The notes: generated by a model not told the origin, from the sequence alone. Shown: positions 25,965-36,794, numbered from the stretch's first letter. The stretch is 64,000 nt of DNA from Paraliobacillus zengyii (GCF_003268595.1 NZ_CP029797.1:2997501-3061500), one strand, 5' to 3'. A program made the numbers and translations.

Positions 25965-28900
25965 TTAGATAATCATCTGTTTTCTTCTGTATCTGTAATA
26001 GACTAGTAATACTAGACCCATGATGATGCTTAGGAAACCAATTAATAGCCAATCAAACATATTTGTCGACGTGTTTGCAAGTCCACTTGTTCCTCCGTCA
26101 TCACTATCGCTTGTTTCAACATACAGAGGATTTGACTGTTCATTTTTTATTTCATTTAACGTATTTTCATTCGAAACAGGTTCAATTATTATATCTTCGC
26201 CATCATTCTCAACCGTTTCACCTGGAACTTCTGGAGGAGTAGGTTGATCATTTTCATCTACAGGAGAAGTAGGTGTTGGTGATTCATTCTCTTGATCCTC
26301 GTTATCTTCTTCAACAGGAACTTCAATCGGAATATCGTCCCCTTTTATAAAGGACCAGATATCTGATGTCGTTTTACCTGTGAATTGATCGGTGACTACT
26401 GCGTACCATGAATAGGTTTTATCTTCTTCTAGTCCCTTCCAAGTTACTTCCGCTATTTCACCACTTGAGACGTCCTTAACCAAACCAATCTCTGTATCAC
26501 TATATACATTAACAGCAAAATAATCTGTAGCAACACGCTTATCTGTGGCTGCTAAGTCTAGCTCCAATACGAACTCATCTTTCCCTGGATAGGCATCTGT
26601 ATCATAATAATTATAATCATCAAGGTAAGGCGAATAGGTATTAACCATGATTCGATTATTATCCGTATCGAAATGAAGTAATCGCATGTAGCCTTGTCCA
26701 CCTTCTGGACCTCCTTGATAATCAGCCAACATCTGATAGACATTACGATCTGTATTTCCGTCTCCATCATCATCAATTTCGTCTACTAATAATTGGCTCT
26801 CATGATAATGACCAGAAAGAACCGCAAATACATTTTCATTCGGTAAAACAACTTCTTCGTATAACTTCTCACCAAGCGGGTGACGTGTACCAGTTGCCTG
26901 CATATATTCATGAAAATTGAGTATCGCCTTTCTATCTGGATATGCAGCAAGTACGTCATTCATCCATTTAATCCCTTCATCTTCTACTCCCCAACCAAGG
27001 TAAACCATAATGTAATCATTTCCATCTACAGAAATGAGATCAAAATGACCACGATTATTCTGATATGATCCACCATAATAAGATCTATCTTCAAATCTAT
27101 CGGCTCCGAAGTACTTATAATATGCTGTATAATCATTTGTTTTTTGCGAGACATCATGATTTCCTGCCAGCACACCATATGGAATGTTTGCCTCATCTAA
27201 TGTACGCATCGAATTGTCTGCATTTTCCCATTGAACTTCCTTATCAGATTCATCAACAAGGTCACCCGTATGAAACACATATTTAATATTCATTTCCTCT
27301 TGTTTTTCTGCAATCCATTGTGTTTGTCTATCATAAATATATGGATAACTTTCTGAATAGTACTGTGTATCTGACATCCAAACAAATGTATAATCATATT
27401 CCTCAGGAGTCTCTGGGATTTCATCTTGAACGATGACATTAATTTTACTATCTTTTACAAAATCGCTTACAACAACTGAGCCTTTTAGTTCAAAATCATT
27501 TTCTCCTGCTACTTCAGAATCAACGATATTCCACTGACTCAACGAATGGTTCCATGCATACATCGTTACTTTTCTTCCTGACAAAGAGTTACCATTCCAA
27601 ACAAACTCAACAATATCGTTTTCATCCACTTTACTATCTACCGTGACATCAAAACGATGATACGGAAATTGCGTGGTTGAATCTGTTATCATGTATTCCT
27701 GATCCTGTTTAGAAGTCAAAGAAATATCCGCTTCACTAAATTCTGCTTCACCTTCTGGAACTGGTGTATTTGGCGGTTCCACATCTGATGCACCACTAAA
27801 TGATTTTACCTGATTCAAATCACTCGGCTCATATTGGTATCCTTGATAAAAAGCTACGTCCATATCGTCACCTTCCGGATCAGTAACGCGCACTTTTAAA
27901 ACAGGATCACCAGTAACAGAATCATTTAATTCATCTGAATTACTACCAGGTTTCTTTGGATTTTCATCTACTACTGAAAAATCAACCTCTAATATAGCTG
28001 TATTACCAACATGATCTTCTACCTCTATTTTTAATTGATGGCTACCAGCAGGCAACATACCCGATGATGTCTGGTAAGGTAGCTCAATTTTCTTATTATC
28101 TAACGATACTTCACTGTTCTTTACCCCTGCAATTTCATCTAAAATTGTCGCATCAATTTCAAATGCGCCTTTATATTCTTTTCCTTCTTCTATTGTTGTT
28201 GTAATCGTTGGTGCGGTATTATCGACAAGTACAGTCGTTTGGAGCTCTTCATCACTATCTGCCACAGTAATCAGATGTTCACCGTCAGAAATAGTTGTTG
28301 TATCCCAAAGATAAGATTGTGATGAAGCTAATTCATCCTTAACTGTAAAAATAAAGTCTTCTGAAATCCGGTCGGTACCATCGTCACCCATATCATATAC
28401 CTGATTTGGATCTCCATGTGTTGGATCAATTAAAATTGTTCCATCCGCTAATACGAGACGGACATTTCTAAGATTATAATCATCCCGATTTTCACCAGGA
28501 TCACCCTCCCATGGCGTTGCTTTATTTCCTGCACGTATCGTTATCGTGTTCTCTCCAATTTGAAGTTGATCTGCTTCAATTGGCACAGTAATCGTTTCCC
28601 ATTGTGCCATCCAGTCATCAAATATATGAATAATCTCATCACCAATTGTGACACCATTTTGGAAATACGTATTAATTCCACTAACCTCGTATGCAAAATA
28701 GGCTTTATGTTCAATTGTATTATACAGACTCGTTATTTGCTTTACACCATCAATAGACAAGGTAATGTCATTCGGGAGGTCATCCTTAGAGGTACCTTTG
28801 ATCACTTTTTCACCGTTTACTATTTCTCCCTCGCTTACGTTTAGACGTAAACTTGAATCATTTAAATCATTTGTCACTTTAACTTGATAGCTGTCACTTG

Positions 28901-31900
28901 TAACTTGATTGACCCCATCTGATGCAACAAAATAATATTCGACGTATTCCTTCCCAATTATTTCTGGTGAATATATCCGATAGTGATAGAGCATATCATC
29001 GTAATCCTCTGTTAATAGTGCCGTTTGAAAAGTCTCTTGTTCATTCGTTCTATAATATACTTGAACTGTCTTAACTTCCAGTTCATCCTGTACGTCTGCC
29101 AAAATGTCTATATTATCTGTTTGTAACACATCATTTTCATCCGTAAGGTTTTCAATCGTTGGTGCATGCTCATCAGTTGGCATTGTAATTTGCTGTTTTG
29201 GTACTTGGAATGCTTCAACATTTCCAGGAGTTGCAGATATCAATCCAGCACTAATCTTGTCCATGACGTTCGATCCATCTACAGGAAATTTATAAACAAT
29301 ACCTTTATCAGCTTGTGTATCATCGATTGTTTCTACATCATTATAATAAGCGATCGAAATTTCTTGCCCTGTATTAGTTGCGATTAGTAAACCGCGCATA
29401 CTTCCATTTGCCATACCAGCACTATATATTTTAACAATATCTTCATTTTCCACTAAACTCGTATTATAATTCGAATTAAAATCCGCCACAGTTTGTGCAT
29501 CATTCTGGCCATTAACTATCCAAAAAACAAGTGTTTCTTTTGATGGGATAACAACATCAACTGGAATGGACGGCCACGTAATATCACTTTCTGGATCAGA
29601 ACCATAACGATATTGCAATTTATAATCTTTAAAGTTAATTGCTTGATCTGTGTTATTGTAAATTTCGATAAACTCATAACCATCTGCAGTTCCGACATTT
29701 GTACTATCAGGAACTACTTCTGTAACAAGCAATCCAGGCACCTTGCTAAAATCCACATCCTCTTTACGAACCGTTATCTTATATTCGTCTGATTTACTTA
29801 TATTTGTTCCATCTGTTGATTCGAGATAATATGTTATATCCGATTCAACATATACACCGGGGATACTTACTGCATAATTACTAGGATTCTCCGGGTCTGG
29901 ACTCATTGCAAATGAAGTAAACTGCTCGTCATCTTCACCTTTAACATATAAAGTCGCTACCGGAATAGCTTTATCATCTGTAATAATTGCCTCTAATTCA
30001 ATCGAGGTAAAGGCATCAACTTCTGTCACCGGTGTGTGTGACATTTGTGGAGCTTCGGTGTCTTTTTCTATTTCAGGAATTAATACCGTGCTTATCGGTA
30101 CTTGTTCAGATTCAATAATACCTGGTGTGGGATCAGCCATAGTTCTATATTTAACCATATTCGATCCCTCTCGCGGATACTGGTACGCGATAACAGCTCC
30201 AGTATTATCATTGTCAATTCCAAGATAATCAGCATACGTAACCTGTTCTCCTTGATTATCTTTTATTAAAAGCGCGCGATTCCCACCATTAGCAAAGCCT
30301 GGGAATGCAGTATCGGTAACTTCAATTACCTGTTTATCTGTTAAGTCGCGATCGAAATTTTGATTGAAGTCACTTAGCTCCTTTCCACTATTGTTATACC
30401 AAAAAACAAGTGTCTGTTCAGATTCAATTGTAGTTGCTGGAATCTGAAATGGAACATCTACTCCTGAATCAGTATATCGATAGACAAACGTATAATTAGT
30501 TAATGAGAGTGACTGATTCGTATTATTGTATAGTTCAAAATACTCGTAATTGTCTGTTCCACCACCTTTTGAATTAGGTGCAAGTTCTGTAATTAACAAA
30601 TGAGGATAATTATTGAAATCTTCGTCTACTTCTTCTTCCATTTTGATTGAAATTTCTATCCGTTTGTCTATTGAAGTTGGATAGGAGACACGATGATTAG
30701 AATCTGTAGCCGAAATATAATAGGTTAGTGTTTCAGCTCGTAATTCATCACTAGGAATGACAGCTTGATAGGTATTACTTTCTATATTGGTCATTTCTAT
30801 CATCTGATAACTATCTTGCTTATTCGTTTGATAGTAAAGTTTTGCAGAAATATCAGCTTGATCATCTACTATACTCGCTTCGATCTTCATGTCTTTTCCT
30901 GCTTCAATTTCCTTTATTTCCTCATGATTAATGGTAGGTGCTGTATGATCCGATAGAATCACTTTTTGATCTGGCACTTGTTCATTAATCAGTGAACCAG
31001 GATTCGGATCACTAAGTGTTTGGTACTTTACCATTTCATTTCCAGTTGTCGGATACTGATAGTCTACAACTTTCCCACTAGCAATATCTTCAGATAAATA
31101 ATTCGCAGAAATAATAACCTCGTTGCTCGTGTTCTTGACAACTAGCGCACGGTTTCCACTATTGCTGAAACCTGTTCCAGTATATTCGACAACATCTTCT
31201 TGAGATAAGGTCGTCTCGTAATGGGCATTAAAATCAGCTAACTCGCTGCCTGCAGCATTTCGCCAAAATACAAGTGTCTGGCCGGAATCAATTGTTGCCT
31301 CAGAGAAATCTATTTGAACATCCTCCTTCCCACTACCGTCTGTATAACGAATAGCAAGGTTATGAGGGTCAAGAATGATCGATTGATTTGAATTATTATA
31401 TAGCTCAAAATACTCGAAATCATCTGTTCCATTGTTATTTGGCATAACCTCTGTTAGAAGTAGTTGCGGTAGTGTATTAAAGTCAATTTCTTCTTCACTT
31501 TTTGGATTATCTATTGATTCTTGTTTATCTGTTTCTTCCTCATCTGTAGATGTATCTTCTTCATTAATTGTTGGTACTTCCTCTGGTGATTCTACGACTG
31601 GCTCAGAGATACCTTCTTCCTCTTGGGATGGTGATGGTTCGCCTTCCTGTTCAGCATCACTGTTCGGCTGATCACCCTGCTCAGGTTCTTCAACAACAGT
31701 CTCACTATCTTGTTCCGTTTTGTCTAGTTCTTGATCCGTGTCTGTGGAGGAATCTTCTTCTACTATTTCTACTTCAGAGTCTTCCGTCATATTATTAGAC
31801 TCTACAGCTAGCACCCTATTAGTAGGGAAAACCATTGCAAAATCCATAAATATTACAGAAAAAATTAAGAGAGATGCCAAAACTTTTGTTACATTCTTTC

Positions 31901-31916
31901 TAGTTTCTTTTCTCAT
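25965..31916 (-). CDS. Giant surface protein: three lamin-tail domains plus metallophosphoesterase
   Basis: An exported protein of ~1983 residues. From ATG 31916 (GAGGAGG upstream) it has a signal peptide ending near VLAVES, then an acidic Glu/Asp/Ser/Thr linker to ~150. Three lamin-tail (LTD) repeats follow at ~150-265, 440-560 and 730-850, each opening with LLxTEVxP and containing YEYFELYNN or a variant. Each is followed by an Ig-like 'APTI...VDD' domain. A calcineurin-like phosphoesterase lies at ~1515-1710: MSDTQYY, HTGDLVDE, GNHD and SGHYHES. A fibronectin-like domain, a Pro/Glu-rich linker and a terminal helix with RYRRKQ end it. LANTS before the helix may be a degenerate sortase signal. 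Likely wall-attached nucleotide or phosphoester hydrolysis. Confidence 0.85.
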   Translation of the reverse strand: MRKETRKNVTKVLASLLIFSVIFMDFAMVFPTNRVLAVESNNMTEDSEVEIVEEDSSTDTDQELDKTEQDSETVVEEPEQGDQPNSDAEQEGEPSPSQEEEGISEPVVESPEEVPTINEEDTSTDEEETDKQESIDNPKSEEEIDFNTLPQLLLTEVMPNNNGTDDFEYFELYNNSNQSIILDPHNLAIRYTDGSGKEDVQIDFSEATIDSGQTLVFWRNAAGSELADFNAHYETTLSQEDVVEYTGTGFSNSGNRALVVKNTSNEVIISANYLSEDIASGKVVDYQYPTTGNEMVKYQTLSDPNPGSLINEQVPDQKVILSDHTAPTINHEEIKEIEAGKDMKIEASIVDDQADISAKLYYQTNKQDSYQMIEMTNIESNTYQAVIPSDELRAETLTYYISATDSNHRVSYPTSIDKRIEISIKMEEEVDEDFNNYPHLLITELAPNSKGGGTDNYEYFELYNNTNQSLSLTNYTFVYRYTDSGVDVPFQIPATTIESEQTLVFWYNNSGKELSDFNQNFDRDLTDKQVIEVTDTAFPGFANGGNRALLIKDNQGEQVTYADYLGIDNDNTGAVIAYQYPREGSNMVKYRTMADPTPGIIESEQVPISTVLIPEIEKDTEAPQMSHTPVTEVDAFTSIELEAIITDDKAIPVATLYVKGEDDEQFTSFAMSPDPENPSNYAVSIPGVYVESDITYYLESTDGTNISKSDEYKITVRKEDVDFSKVPGLLVTEVVPDSTNVGTADGYEFIEIYNNTDQAINFKDYKLQYRYGSDPESDITWPSIPVDVVIPSKETLVFWIVNGQNDAQTVADFNSNYNTSLVENEDIVKIYSAGMANGSMRGLLIATNTGQEISIAYYNDVETIDDTQADKGIVYKFPVDGSNVMDKISAGLISATPGNVEAFQVPKQQITMPTDEHAPTIENLTDENDVLQTDNIDILADVQDELEVKTVQVYYRTNEQETFQTALLTEDYDDMLYHYRIYSPEIIGKEYVEYYFVASDGVNQVTSDSYQVKVTNDLNDSSLRLNVSEGEIVNGEKVIKGTSKDDLPNDITLSIDGVKQITSLYNTIEHKAYFAYEVSGINTYFQNGVTIGDEIIHIFDDWMAQWETITVPIEADQLQIGENTITIRAGNKATPWEGDPGENRDDYNLRNVRLVLADGTILIDPTHGDPNQVYDMGDDGTDRISEDFIFTVKDELASSQSYLWDTTTISDGEHLITVADSDEELQTTVLVDNTAPTITTTIEEGKEYKGAFEIDATILDEIAGVKNSEVSLDNKKIELPYQTSSGMLPAGSHQLKIEVEDHVGNTAILEVDFSVVDENPKKPGSNSDELNDSVTGDPVLKVRVTDPEGDDMDVAFYQGYQYEPSDLNQVKSFSGASDVEPPNTPVPEGEAEFSEADISLTSKQDQEYMITDSTTQFPYHRFDVTVDSKVDENDIVEFVWNGNSLSGRKVTMYAWNHSLSQWNIVDSEVAGENDFELKGSVVVSDFVKDSKINVIVQDEIPETPEEYDYTFVWMSDTQYYSESYPYIYDRQTQWIAEKQEEMNIKYVFHTGDLVDESDKEVQWENADNSMRTLDEANIPYGVLAGNHDVSQKTNDYTAYYKYFGADRFEDRSYYGGSYQNNRGHFDLISVDGNDYIMVYLGWGVEDEGIKWMNDVLAAYPDRKAILNFHEYMQATGTRHPLGEKLYEEVVLPNENVFAVLSGHYHESQLLVDEIDDDGDGNTDRNVYQMLADYQGGPEGGQGYMRLLHFDTDNNRIMVNTYSPYLDDYNYYDTDAYPGKDEFVLELDLAATDKRVATDYFAVNVYSDTEIGLVKDVSSGEIAEVTWKGLEEDKTYSWYAVVTDQFTGKTTSDIWSFIKGDDIPIEVPVEEDNEDQENESPTPTSPVDENDQPTPPEVPGETVENDGEDIIIEPVSNENTLNEIKNEQSNPLYVETSDSDDGGTSGLANTSTNMFDWLLIGFLSIIMGLVLLVYYRYRRKQMII

Positions 31917-32346
31917 AGTGAACCTCCTCATAATCTCATTATGATAAGTATAAAGTTCAACTATTAACTAGATATGAATTTTTTGTTAATATATCAAATT
32001 ATTTACTATTCAGTAAAGTACATGAAAAGGCGTAATAGGGAAGCTATATTAGAGATTAGAGAAAAAATACGCTTAACGTTGGAAATAAAAAAGCAGGAGT
32101 TCTTTGACTAAACCTATAGAAAAAAAACGCATTCTCTTGTATAGAGAAGCGCCTGATTTTGAAAAATAAAGTTATAGTTCACTATGTTCTCATTAAATAC
32201 ATTTATTAAAAATGGATTATTGAATGTTTAAATTGTTTCTTTTCTGTAAACGTCTAGAGTCTTATTGGATCATAGTCTCTCTAAATAGTATGTATTAATG
32301 CAAAAAAGTATAATCGCTCGTTATATTTAAAAACTAGATACTATTA
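31917..32346. other. Intergenic region upstream of the surface-protein gene
   Basis: AT-rich and without a supportable gene. It contains the lipoprotein-gene terminator at 32119-32152 and the (undefined) promoter of the surface-protein gene. No riboswitch signature was found. Confidence 0.6.
32119..32152 (-). terminator. Terminator of the lipoprotein (pseudo)gene
   Basis: On the minus strand CGCTTCTCT pairs with AGAGAATGCG (one bulged T), followed by eight T residues. It lies ~195 nt beyond the stop codon. Confidence 0.7.
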
Positions 32347-33005
32347 TTAAAATCCCTCATAATAATCTTCCGTTTCCTGATCATATTCTACTGTTTCATC
32401 ACTGTCCATAGGTACATTCGAAGTCGGCAGTTCTTCGCTATCACTAAGTTCCATTCCTGTTTCGTCTACCTCTGGTTTCTCTGTTACGATAAGACCAATT
32501 AAGACCCCATAATGTTCTCCAATATACCATGTCGGATCATCTTTCATTTGATAGAGTTGCAATTCATAACCAAAATCCCCTGTAGCACCGCCCTCTTCAT
32601 CGGTAGCAGTTGCTTTAACATTCCCAGAGACCCACAACTTCCTCATTTCTCCCACAGGTTTGTCATAATCAGCTATATTATCAACGATTTCATCGGAAGT
32701 AATGTAATTTTCGGTGATCTCCCACTCTTTTAATCCAACTTGCTTTGACATCTCCTGCTCTACCAGATTCATAGCAATTTTCAGTGGATCCGTTTCATTA
32801 CCTATAGGTTCACTATTCTGTTCACTTACTTCACTTTCCTCTACTTCTACACTTAATTGGCTTTCTGCTACAGTTACTGCTGCTTCACTTACTGCACTTT
32901 CCTCTTTCACTTCTTTTTCAACTTGAGAATCTTCTTGCTCTATATTCCACAGGCTCCTAATATAAAAATAGTAGTTAACAGAGTAAAGCTAAATAATCTT
33001 TTCAT
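32347..33005 (-). pseudogene. Frameshifted lipoprotein gene
   Basis: ATG 33005 with a GAGGAG site 7 nt upstream starts a clean lipoprotein signal (MKRLFSFTLLTTIFILGAC). That frame then stops at a TAG three codons after the lipobox cysteine. The main frame (residues WNIEQEDSQVEKEVKEE onward, to 32347) continues one base out of register. Restoring one base within GGAAT near 32945-32950 would join them into a ~219-residue lipoprotein. The mature part has an acidic Ser/Glu/Val linker, a compact domain (about LKIAMNLVEQ to VTEKPEVDE) with Trp/Tyr-rich strands, and an acidic tail ending YYEGF. Function is unknown. A sequencing error cannot be excluded. Confidence 0.7.
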
Positions 33006-33343
33006 CATAATACTCCTCGTATTTAGTACTATAACTTTACCACATTATAGTACTTATGTAGCATTATATTATTCTGATTAAAATATCCCTATACTTCTCC
33101 CTTGAAATTTTGAATGAACCGAATCCCCTCTTATTATTACTGTATGCCTAACCCCCTTTCCATCCATGCAAAAAAATCCAATTGGGTCACCGTTATATAG
33201 CCACACTATTAGCCGTTTTTTATTATTAATAACATTAAAGATCAGACAGTGACAGCACCTTGGTTCCATGATATTCTTACAATGCGGATTTCTTATACAT
33301 ATAATTTAAAGTTAATCAGATTTTGGCTAGAGAGGGATAAATA
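33006..33343. other. Intergenic region before the 7TMR-GGDEF gene
   Basis: A divergent promoter region of ~340 bp. A 63-codon minus-strand frame (33078-33269) has no ribosome site and no recognisable family and is not called. No aptamer pattern was seen. Confidence 0.5.
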
Positions 33344-35218
33344 ATGAAACTGAGACGATCGATCTTACCCATACTGTTTTTCATTATACTGACGCTACAA
33401 GGATGCTCGAATCAACTAGCTGAGTCTGAATACTTAGCTAATAATGGCCAATTGGATCTATCTAAATGGCATGATACGAATTCTCTAATTCAATTAGATG
33501 GCGAATGGGATCTTTATTGGAACCAATTACTTGAACCAGTTGATTTCATAAATGATCCATCTATACAACCAACCGGTACAATATCTTTACCAAGTAACTG
33601 GCATACCACTTCTGTAAACGGGTCGTCACTCCCTAGAGAAGGTTTCGCTACTTTCCAAGTAAGCGTTACCAACGTGAAAGACGAGGTGTTAGGTTTAATG
33701 CTTCCCATTATGTATTCAAACTATATTATATGGATCGATGATAAACCTCTTGCTAAAAGCGGACAAGTTGGCACAAACAAGGATACAAGTGTTGCACAGA
33801 AAAATACCCAAGTTGTTTATTTTGCGCCTGAAGATAATAAATTCACTATCACAATGCAAATATCTAACTACGACAATGCCGCAGGTGGCATGTGGGAATC
33901 TATTAAACTAGGCGGATTTGAAGCCATCCATCAAAGTAATTCCAAAAAAATTTTTGTACAATCTATCTTACTTGGAGTTTTAATTTTATCCGGTATTTAT
34001 CATATTAGTTTAGGTTTATTCAGGAAAACTGAATCATATTTCTTATACTTTGGATTATTTTGTTTAGTTGCTGGATTTCGTTATTTGCTGGTTGGTGAAG
34101 TTTTTATAACAAAAATGTTCCCTATGTTTGATTGGGATATTCTTATGAAACTAGAATACATAAGTCTATATAGTCATGTCCCCTTATTTGGAATGGTAAT
34201 ATATCGCCTATATCCAAAAGAGAGTAATAGATTATTCACTCTAATAACTATCATCGTCGCCAGTATATACGCGTTATTAACCATTTTTACTAATGCAAAA
34301 TTCTATTATCATTTTTTAACCTATTTTCAAATATTTATAATTATAGGTGTACTCTATGTGTTGTTTGTCGCTGCCAAATCTCTTAGAAATAAAAGAAATG
34401 AAGCTGTATATCTACTTGTCGGAATCATTCTTTTAATGGCTTCCGTTCTCTTTGATACATTTGGTTTTATTCTTGCCTATCCTGAGTTAAATTTCTATCC
34501 TATTGGAATTGCACTCTTTATTATTTCTTTCTCAATAGTTCTATCCAAAAGACTCTCAAGTTCACTTGAACTCTCAGTTAATCTGACTAAGGATCTATCA
34601 AAATTAAATAATGAACTAGAAGCTAAAGTCGACCAGCGTACTAAACAAATTCAATTGGCTAATGTTAAATTAGAAGAACTTAACGACAAACTTAAAAAGA
34701 TGGCACTAATTGATGGTCTAACAGGTATACCCAACCGGAGACGTTTTGATGCATATTATAAAGAAGAATATGAAATATGCGTGCGTGAAGATAAATTCCT
34801 GTCTCTATTATTTTTAGACATCGATTACTTTAAAGACTATAACGATTATTATGGACATCAATTGGGAGATGAGTGTCTTAAAAAAATAGCTACTGAATTA
34901 AATAGTTGTATAACAGGCTTATCAGAAGGAATAGTTGCGCGATATGGTGGCGAAGAATTTGTCTGTGTATTACCTAATTCCAATGAAATTAAAGCAAAAA
35001 AAATTGCGCAGGAACTTAAAGAACGAGTAGAAAAAATACAAATATCTCATGTGAAATCCCCAGTTTCCAAGTATGTAACATTAAGTATTGGGTTAATTAC
35101 TGTCCGTCCTAACAGCATGATAAACAAAAATAATATATTAAAACAAGCGGATCAAGCCTTATACCAGGCAAAGACATCTGGAAGAAATAAAATCTCCATT
35201 TTTCCGAATCTGCAATAA
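33344..35218 (+). CDS. 7TMR-DISM-type membrane diguanylate cyclase
   Basis: Predicted receptor that makes cyclic di-GMP. The N-terminus has a lipoprotein-like signal (lipobox LQGC near residue 21). A jelly-roll, galactose-binding-like extracellular domain (~40-195) contains LDGEWDLYWNQLL and SLPSNWH, as in 7TMR-DISM or glycosidase sugar-binding modules. Seven membrane helices span ~205-405, followed by a coiled coil (~415-455) and a GGDEF domain (~460-620) with LIDGLTGIPNRR and an active GGEEF variant. There is no EAL domain. A GAGAGGGATAA stretch precedes ATG 33344. It is monocistronic. It could feed the two c-di-GMP riboswitches and the PilZ protein in this window. Confidence 0.88.
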   Translation: MKLRRSILPILFFIILTLQGCSNQLAESEYLANNGQLDLSKWHDTNSLIQLDGEWDLYWNQLLEPVDFINDPSIQPTGTISLPSNWHTTSVNGSSLPREGFATFQVSVTNVKDEVLGLMLPIMYSNYIIWIDDKPLAKSGQVGTNKDTSVAQKNTQVVYFAPEDNKFTITMQISNYDNAAGGMWESIKLGGFEAIHQSNSKKIFVQSILLGVLILSGIYHISLGLFRKTESYFLYFGLFCLVAGFRYLLVGEVFITKMFPMFDWDILMKLEYISLYSHVPLFGMVIYRLYPKESNRLFTLITIIVASIYALLTIFTNAKFYYHFLTYFQIFIIIGVLYVLFVAAKSLRNKRNEAVYLLVGIILLMASVLFDTFGFILAYPELNFYPIGIALFIISFSIVLSKRLSSSLELSVNLTKDLSKLNNELEAKVDQRTKQIQLANVKLEELNDKLKKMALIDGLTGIPNRRRFDAYYKEEYEICVREDKFLSLLFLDIDYFKDYNDYYGHQLGDECLKKIATELNSCITGLSEGIVARYGGEEFVCVLPNSNEIKAKKIAQELKERVEKIQISHVKSPVSKYVTLSIGLITVRPNSMINKNNILKQADQALYQAKTSGRNKISIFPNLQ

Positions 35219-35252
35219 CATGTATCATTGAGAGAGAAGCACATAAACCACT

Positions 35253-35294
35253 AAAAACCTGTACGCAACATATTGAAATGTTACGTACAGGTTT
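35253..35294. terminator. Bidirectional terminator
   Basis: AAACCTGTACG and CGTACAGGTTT pair, with ACAT/ATGT continuing the stem. It is followed by T residues on both strands and serves the GGDEF gene and the convergent symporter gene. Confidence 0.85.
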
Positions 35295-35326
35295 ATTATT
35301 TCTAAAAGTAATTTATTAGGTTTTCA

Positions 35327-36562
35327 CTATGAATTTTCGGATAAATTAGGTTCACTATCATATTTCTTTTCCGTTTCGGCTACGATGACAGCACATGCTG
35401 CGTCACCTGTAATGTTAAGTGAAGTACGAGCCATATCAAGTAAACGATCGATACCGATAATTAATGCTATTCCTTCAACAGGTAGGGATACTTGTTCTAG
35501 TACCATCGCTAACATGATGAGACCTACACCTGGAACTCCAGCTGTCCCAACACTAGCAAGTACAGCTGTTAGAACGACCATAATCAATTGTGCAAACGAT
35601 AGTTCTGTTCCATAAACTTGAGCAATAAATATCGTTGCCACACCTTGCATAATAGCTGTGCCATCCATATTAATCGTAGCCCCTAATGATTGAACAAAGC
35701 TACTGATTGGTTTAGGTACACCTAATTTTTCCTGCGCAGTTTTCATTGAAATTGGTAGTGTTGAACTACTACTTGATGTACTAAATGCTACAGTCATAGC
35801 TGGGAAGAAATTCCTGAAAAATAAAATTGGATTCATCTTTCCAAGCAACATAATTGCTGAACCATACGTTACAATTCCATGAATTAATAAGGCAATTAAA
35901 ACAACACTCATATAAGAGAACATGGCATCCAGCCCATCTAATCCCATTCTACCAACTGCTGATGCTAATAAACCAAATGCACCATATGGCGCAAATTTCA
36001 TAATAATATTTACAAGAAACATCATAATATCGTTTCCTTGTTCTACTAATTTATAAATACCTTCTGATTTCTTACCGAGCACCGCTAAAGCAAAGCCTAC
36101 AAAAACAGCAAACGTAATAATCTGTAACATATTTCCTTCTACCATTGATTGAATTGGATTAGTAGGGATAATACTTGTAAACGTTTCTACTACAGATGGC
36201 GCTTCAGTAGACTCATATTCAGCACCTGATGTATCGATTCCTGTATTTCCTGGTTTAAATAAGTAAGCTAACCCTATTGCGATTGAAATGGCAACAGTTG
36301 TTGTCGCTAAGAAAAAGCCCAGTGTTTTAGCACCAATTCGTCCTAACTTTTTTGGGTCACCTAAGGAAGCAGTTCCTAATGTGATCGAGAAGAAAACAAT
36401 TGGAACAACTAGCATCTTAATTAAATTAAGAAAAACAGTACCCAGAGGACTAAATAGATAACTATCCAGCGTAGTAAATAAATCAGGGGCTGTAAAATGT
36501 AGTAGTATGCCAATCCCTAAACCAAGTATAAGACCAATAAATATTTTTTTCGTTAAACTCAT
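35327..36562 (-). CDS. Dicarboxylate/amino-acid:cation symporter (DAACS)
   Basis: Sodium- or proton-driven uptake of glutamate, aspartate or C4-dicarboxylates. The 411-residue length is typical. It has the serine-rich re-entrant loop (FSTSSSSSTLPI near residue 260), the NMDGTAIMQG motif of the transmembrane substrate/Na+ site, and a C-terminal stretch DRLLDMARTSLNITGDAACA that includes the substrate-binding Asp/Arg/Asn region. An AGGGGG site precedes ATG 36562. GltP, GltT and DctP cannot be distinguished. It is monocistronic. Confidence 0.9.
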   Translation of the reverse strand: MSLTKKIFIGLILGLGIGILLHFTAPDLFTTLDSYLFSPLGTVFLNLIKMLVVPIVFFSITLGTASLGDPKKLGRIGAKTLGFFLATTTVAISIAIGLAYLFKPGNTGIDTSGAEYESTEAPSVVETFTSIIPTNPIQSMVEGNMLQIITFAVFVGFALAVLGKKSEGIYKLVEQGNDIMMFLVNIIMKFAPYGAFGLLASAVGRMGLDGLDAMFSYMSVVLIALLIHGIVTYGSAIMLLGKMNPILFFRNFFPAMTVAFSTSSSSSTLPISMKTAQEKLGVPKPISSFVQSLGATINMDGTAIMQGVATIFIAQVYGTELSFAQLIMVVLTAVLASVGTAGVPGVGLIMLAMVLEQVSLPVEGIALIIGIDRLLDMARTSLNITGDAACAVIVAETEKKYDSEPNLSENS

Positions 36563-36765
36563 CTTGCTAACCCCCTATATGATTAATCCTATTATTTAAG
36601 ACTACTTATACTAATCGTCGACTCATTTTTAAAAGAATATAAAATACGCGACCTTATAATTGAAATATAAAATCAATCATTTGTCAATTTCAGACTATTA
36701 AAGATTAAATTGAAATAACTTAACTACTAGTGCAAAATAACACGAAAAGAGAAGAATGTTTTATT

Positions 36766-36794
36766 TAGTAAACGCTTACAATATGGTGTATAAT
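36766..36794 (+). promoter_or_regulatory. Promoter with cre-like palindrome upstream of a small membrane protein
   Basis: TATAAT at 36789-36794 lies 17 nt after a poor -35 (TAGTAA). AGTAAACGCTTACA at 36767-36780 resembles a CcpA cre site (11 of 14 positions) and overlaps the -35. Catabolite control is possible but unproven. Confidence 0.4.

Noticed and set aside
33078..33269. 63-codon minus-strand open frame upstream of the 7TMR-GGDEF gene
   Set aside because: No ribosome site, no family and odd composition; it overlaps the expected divergent promoter region.
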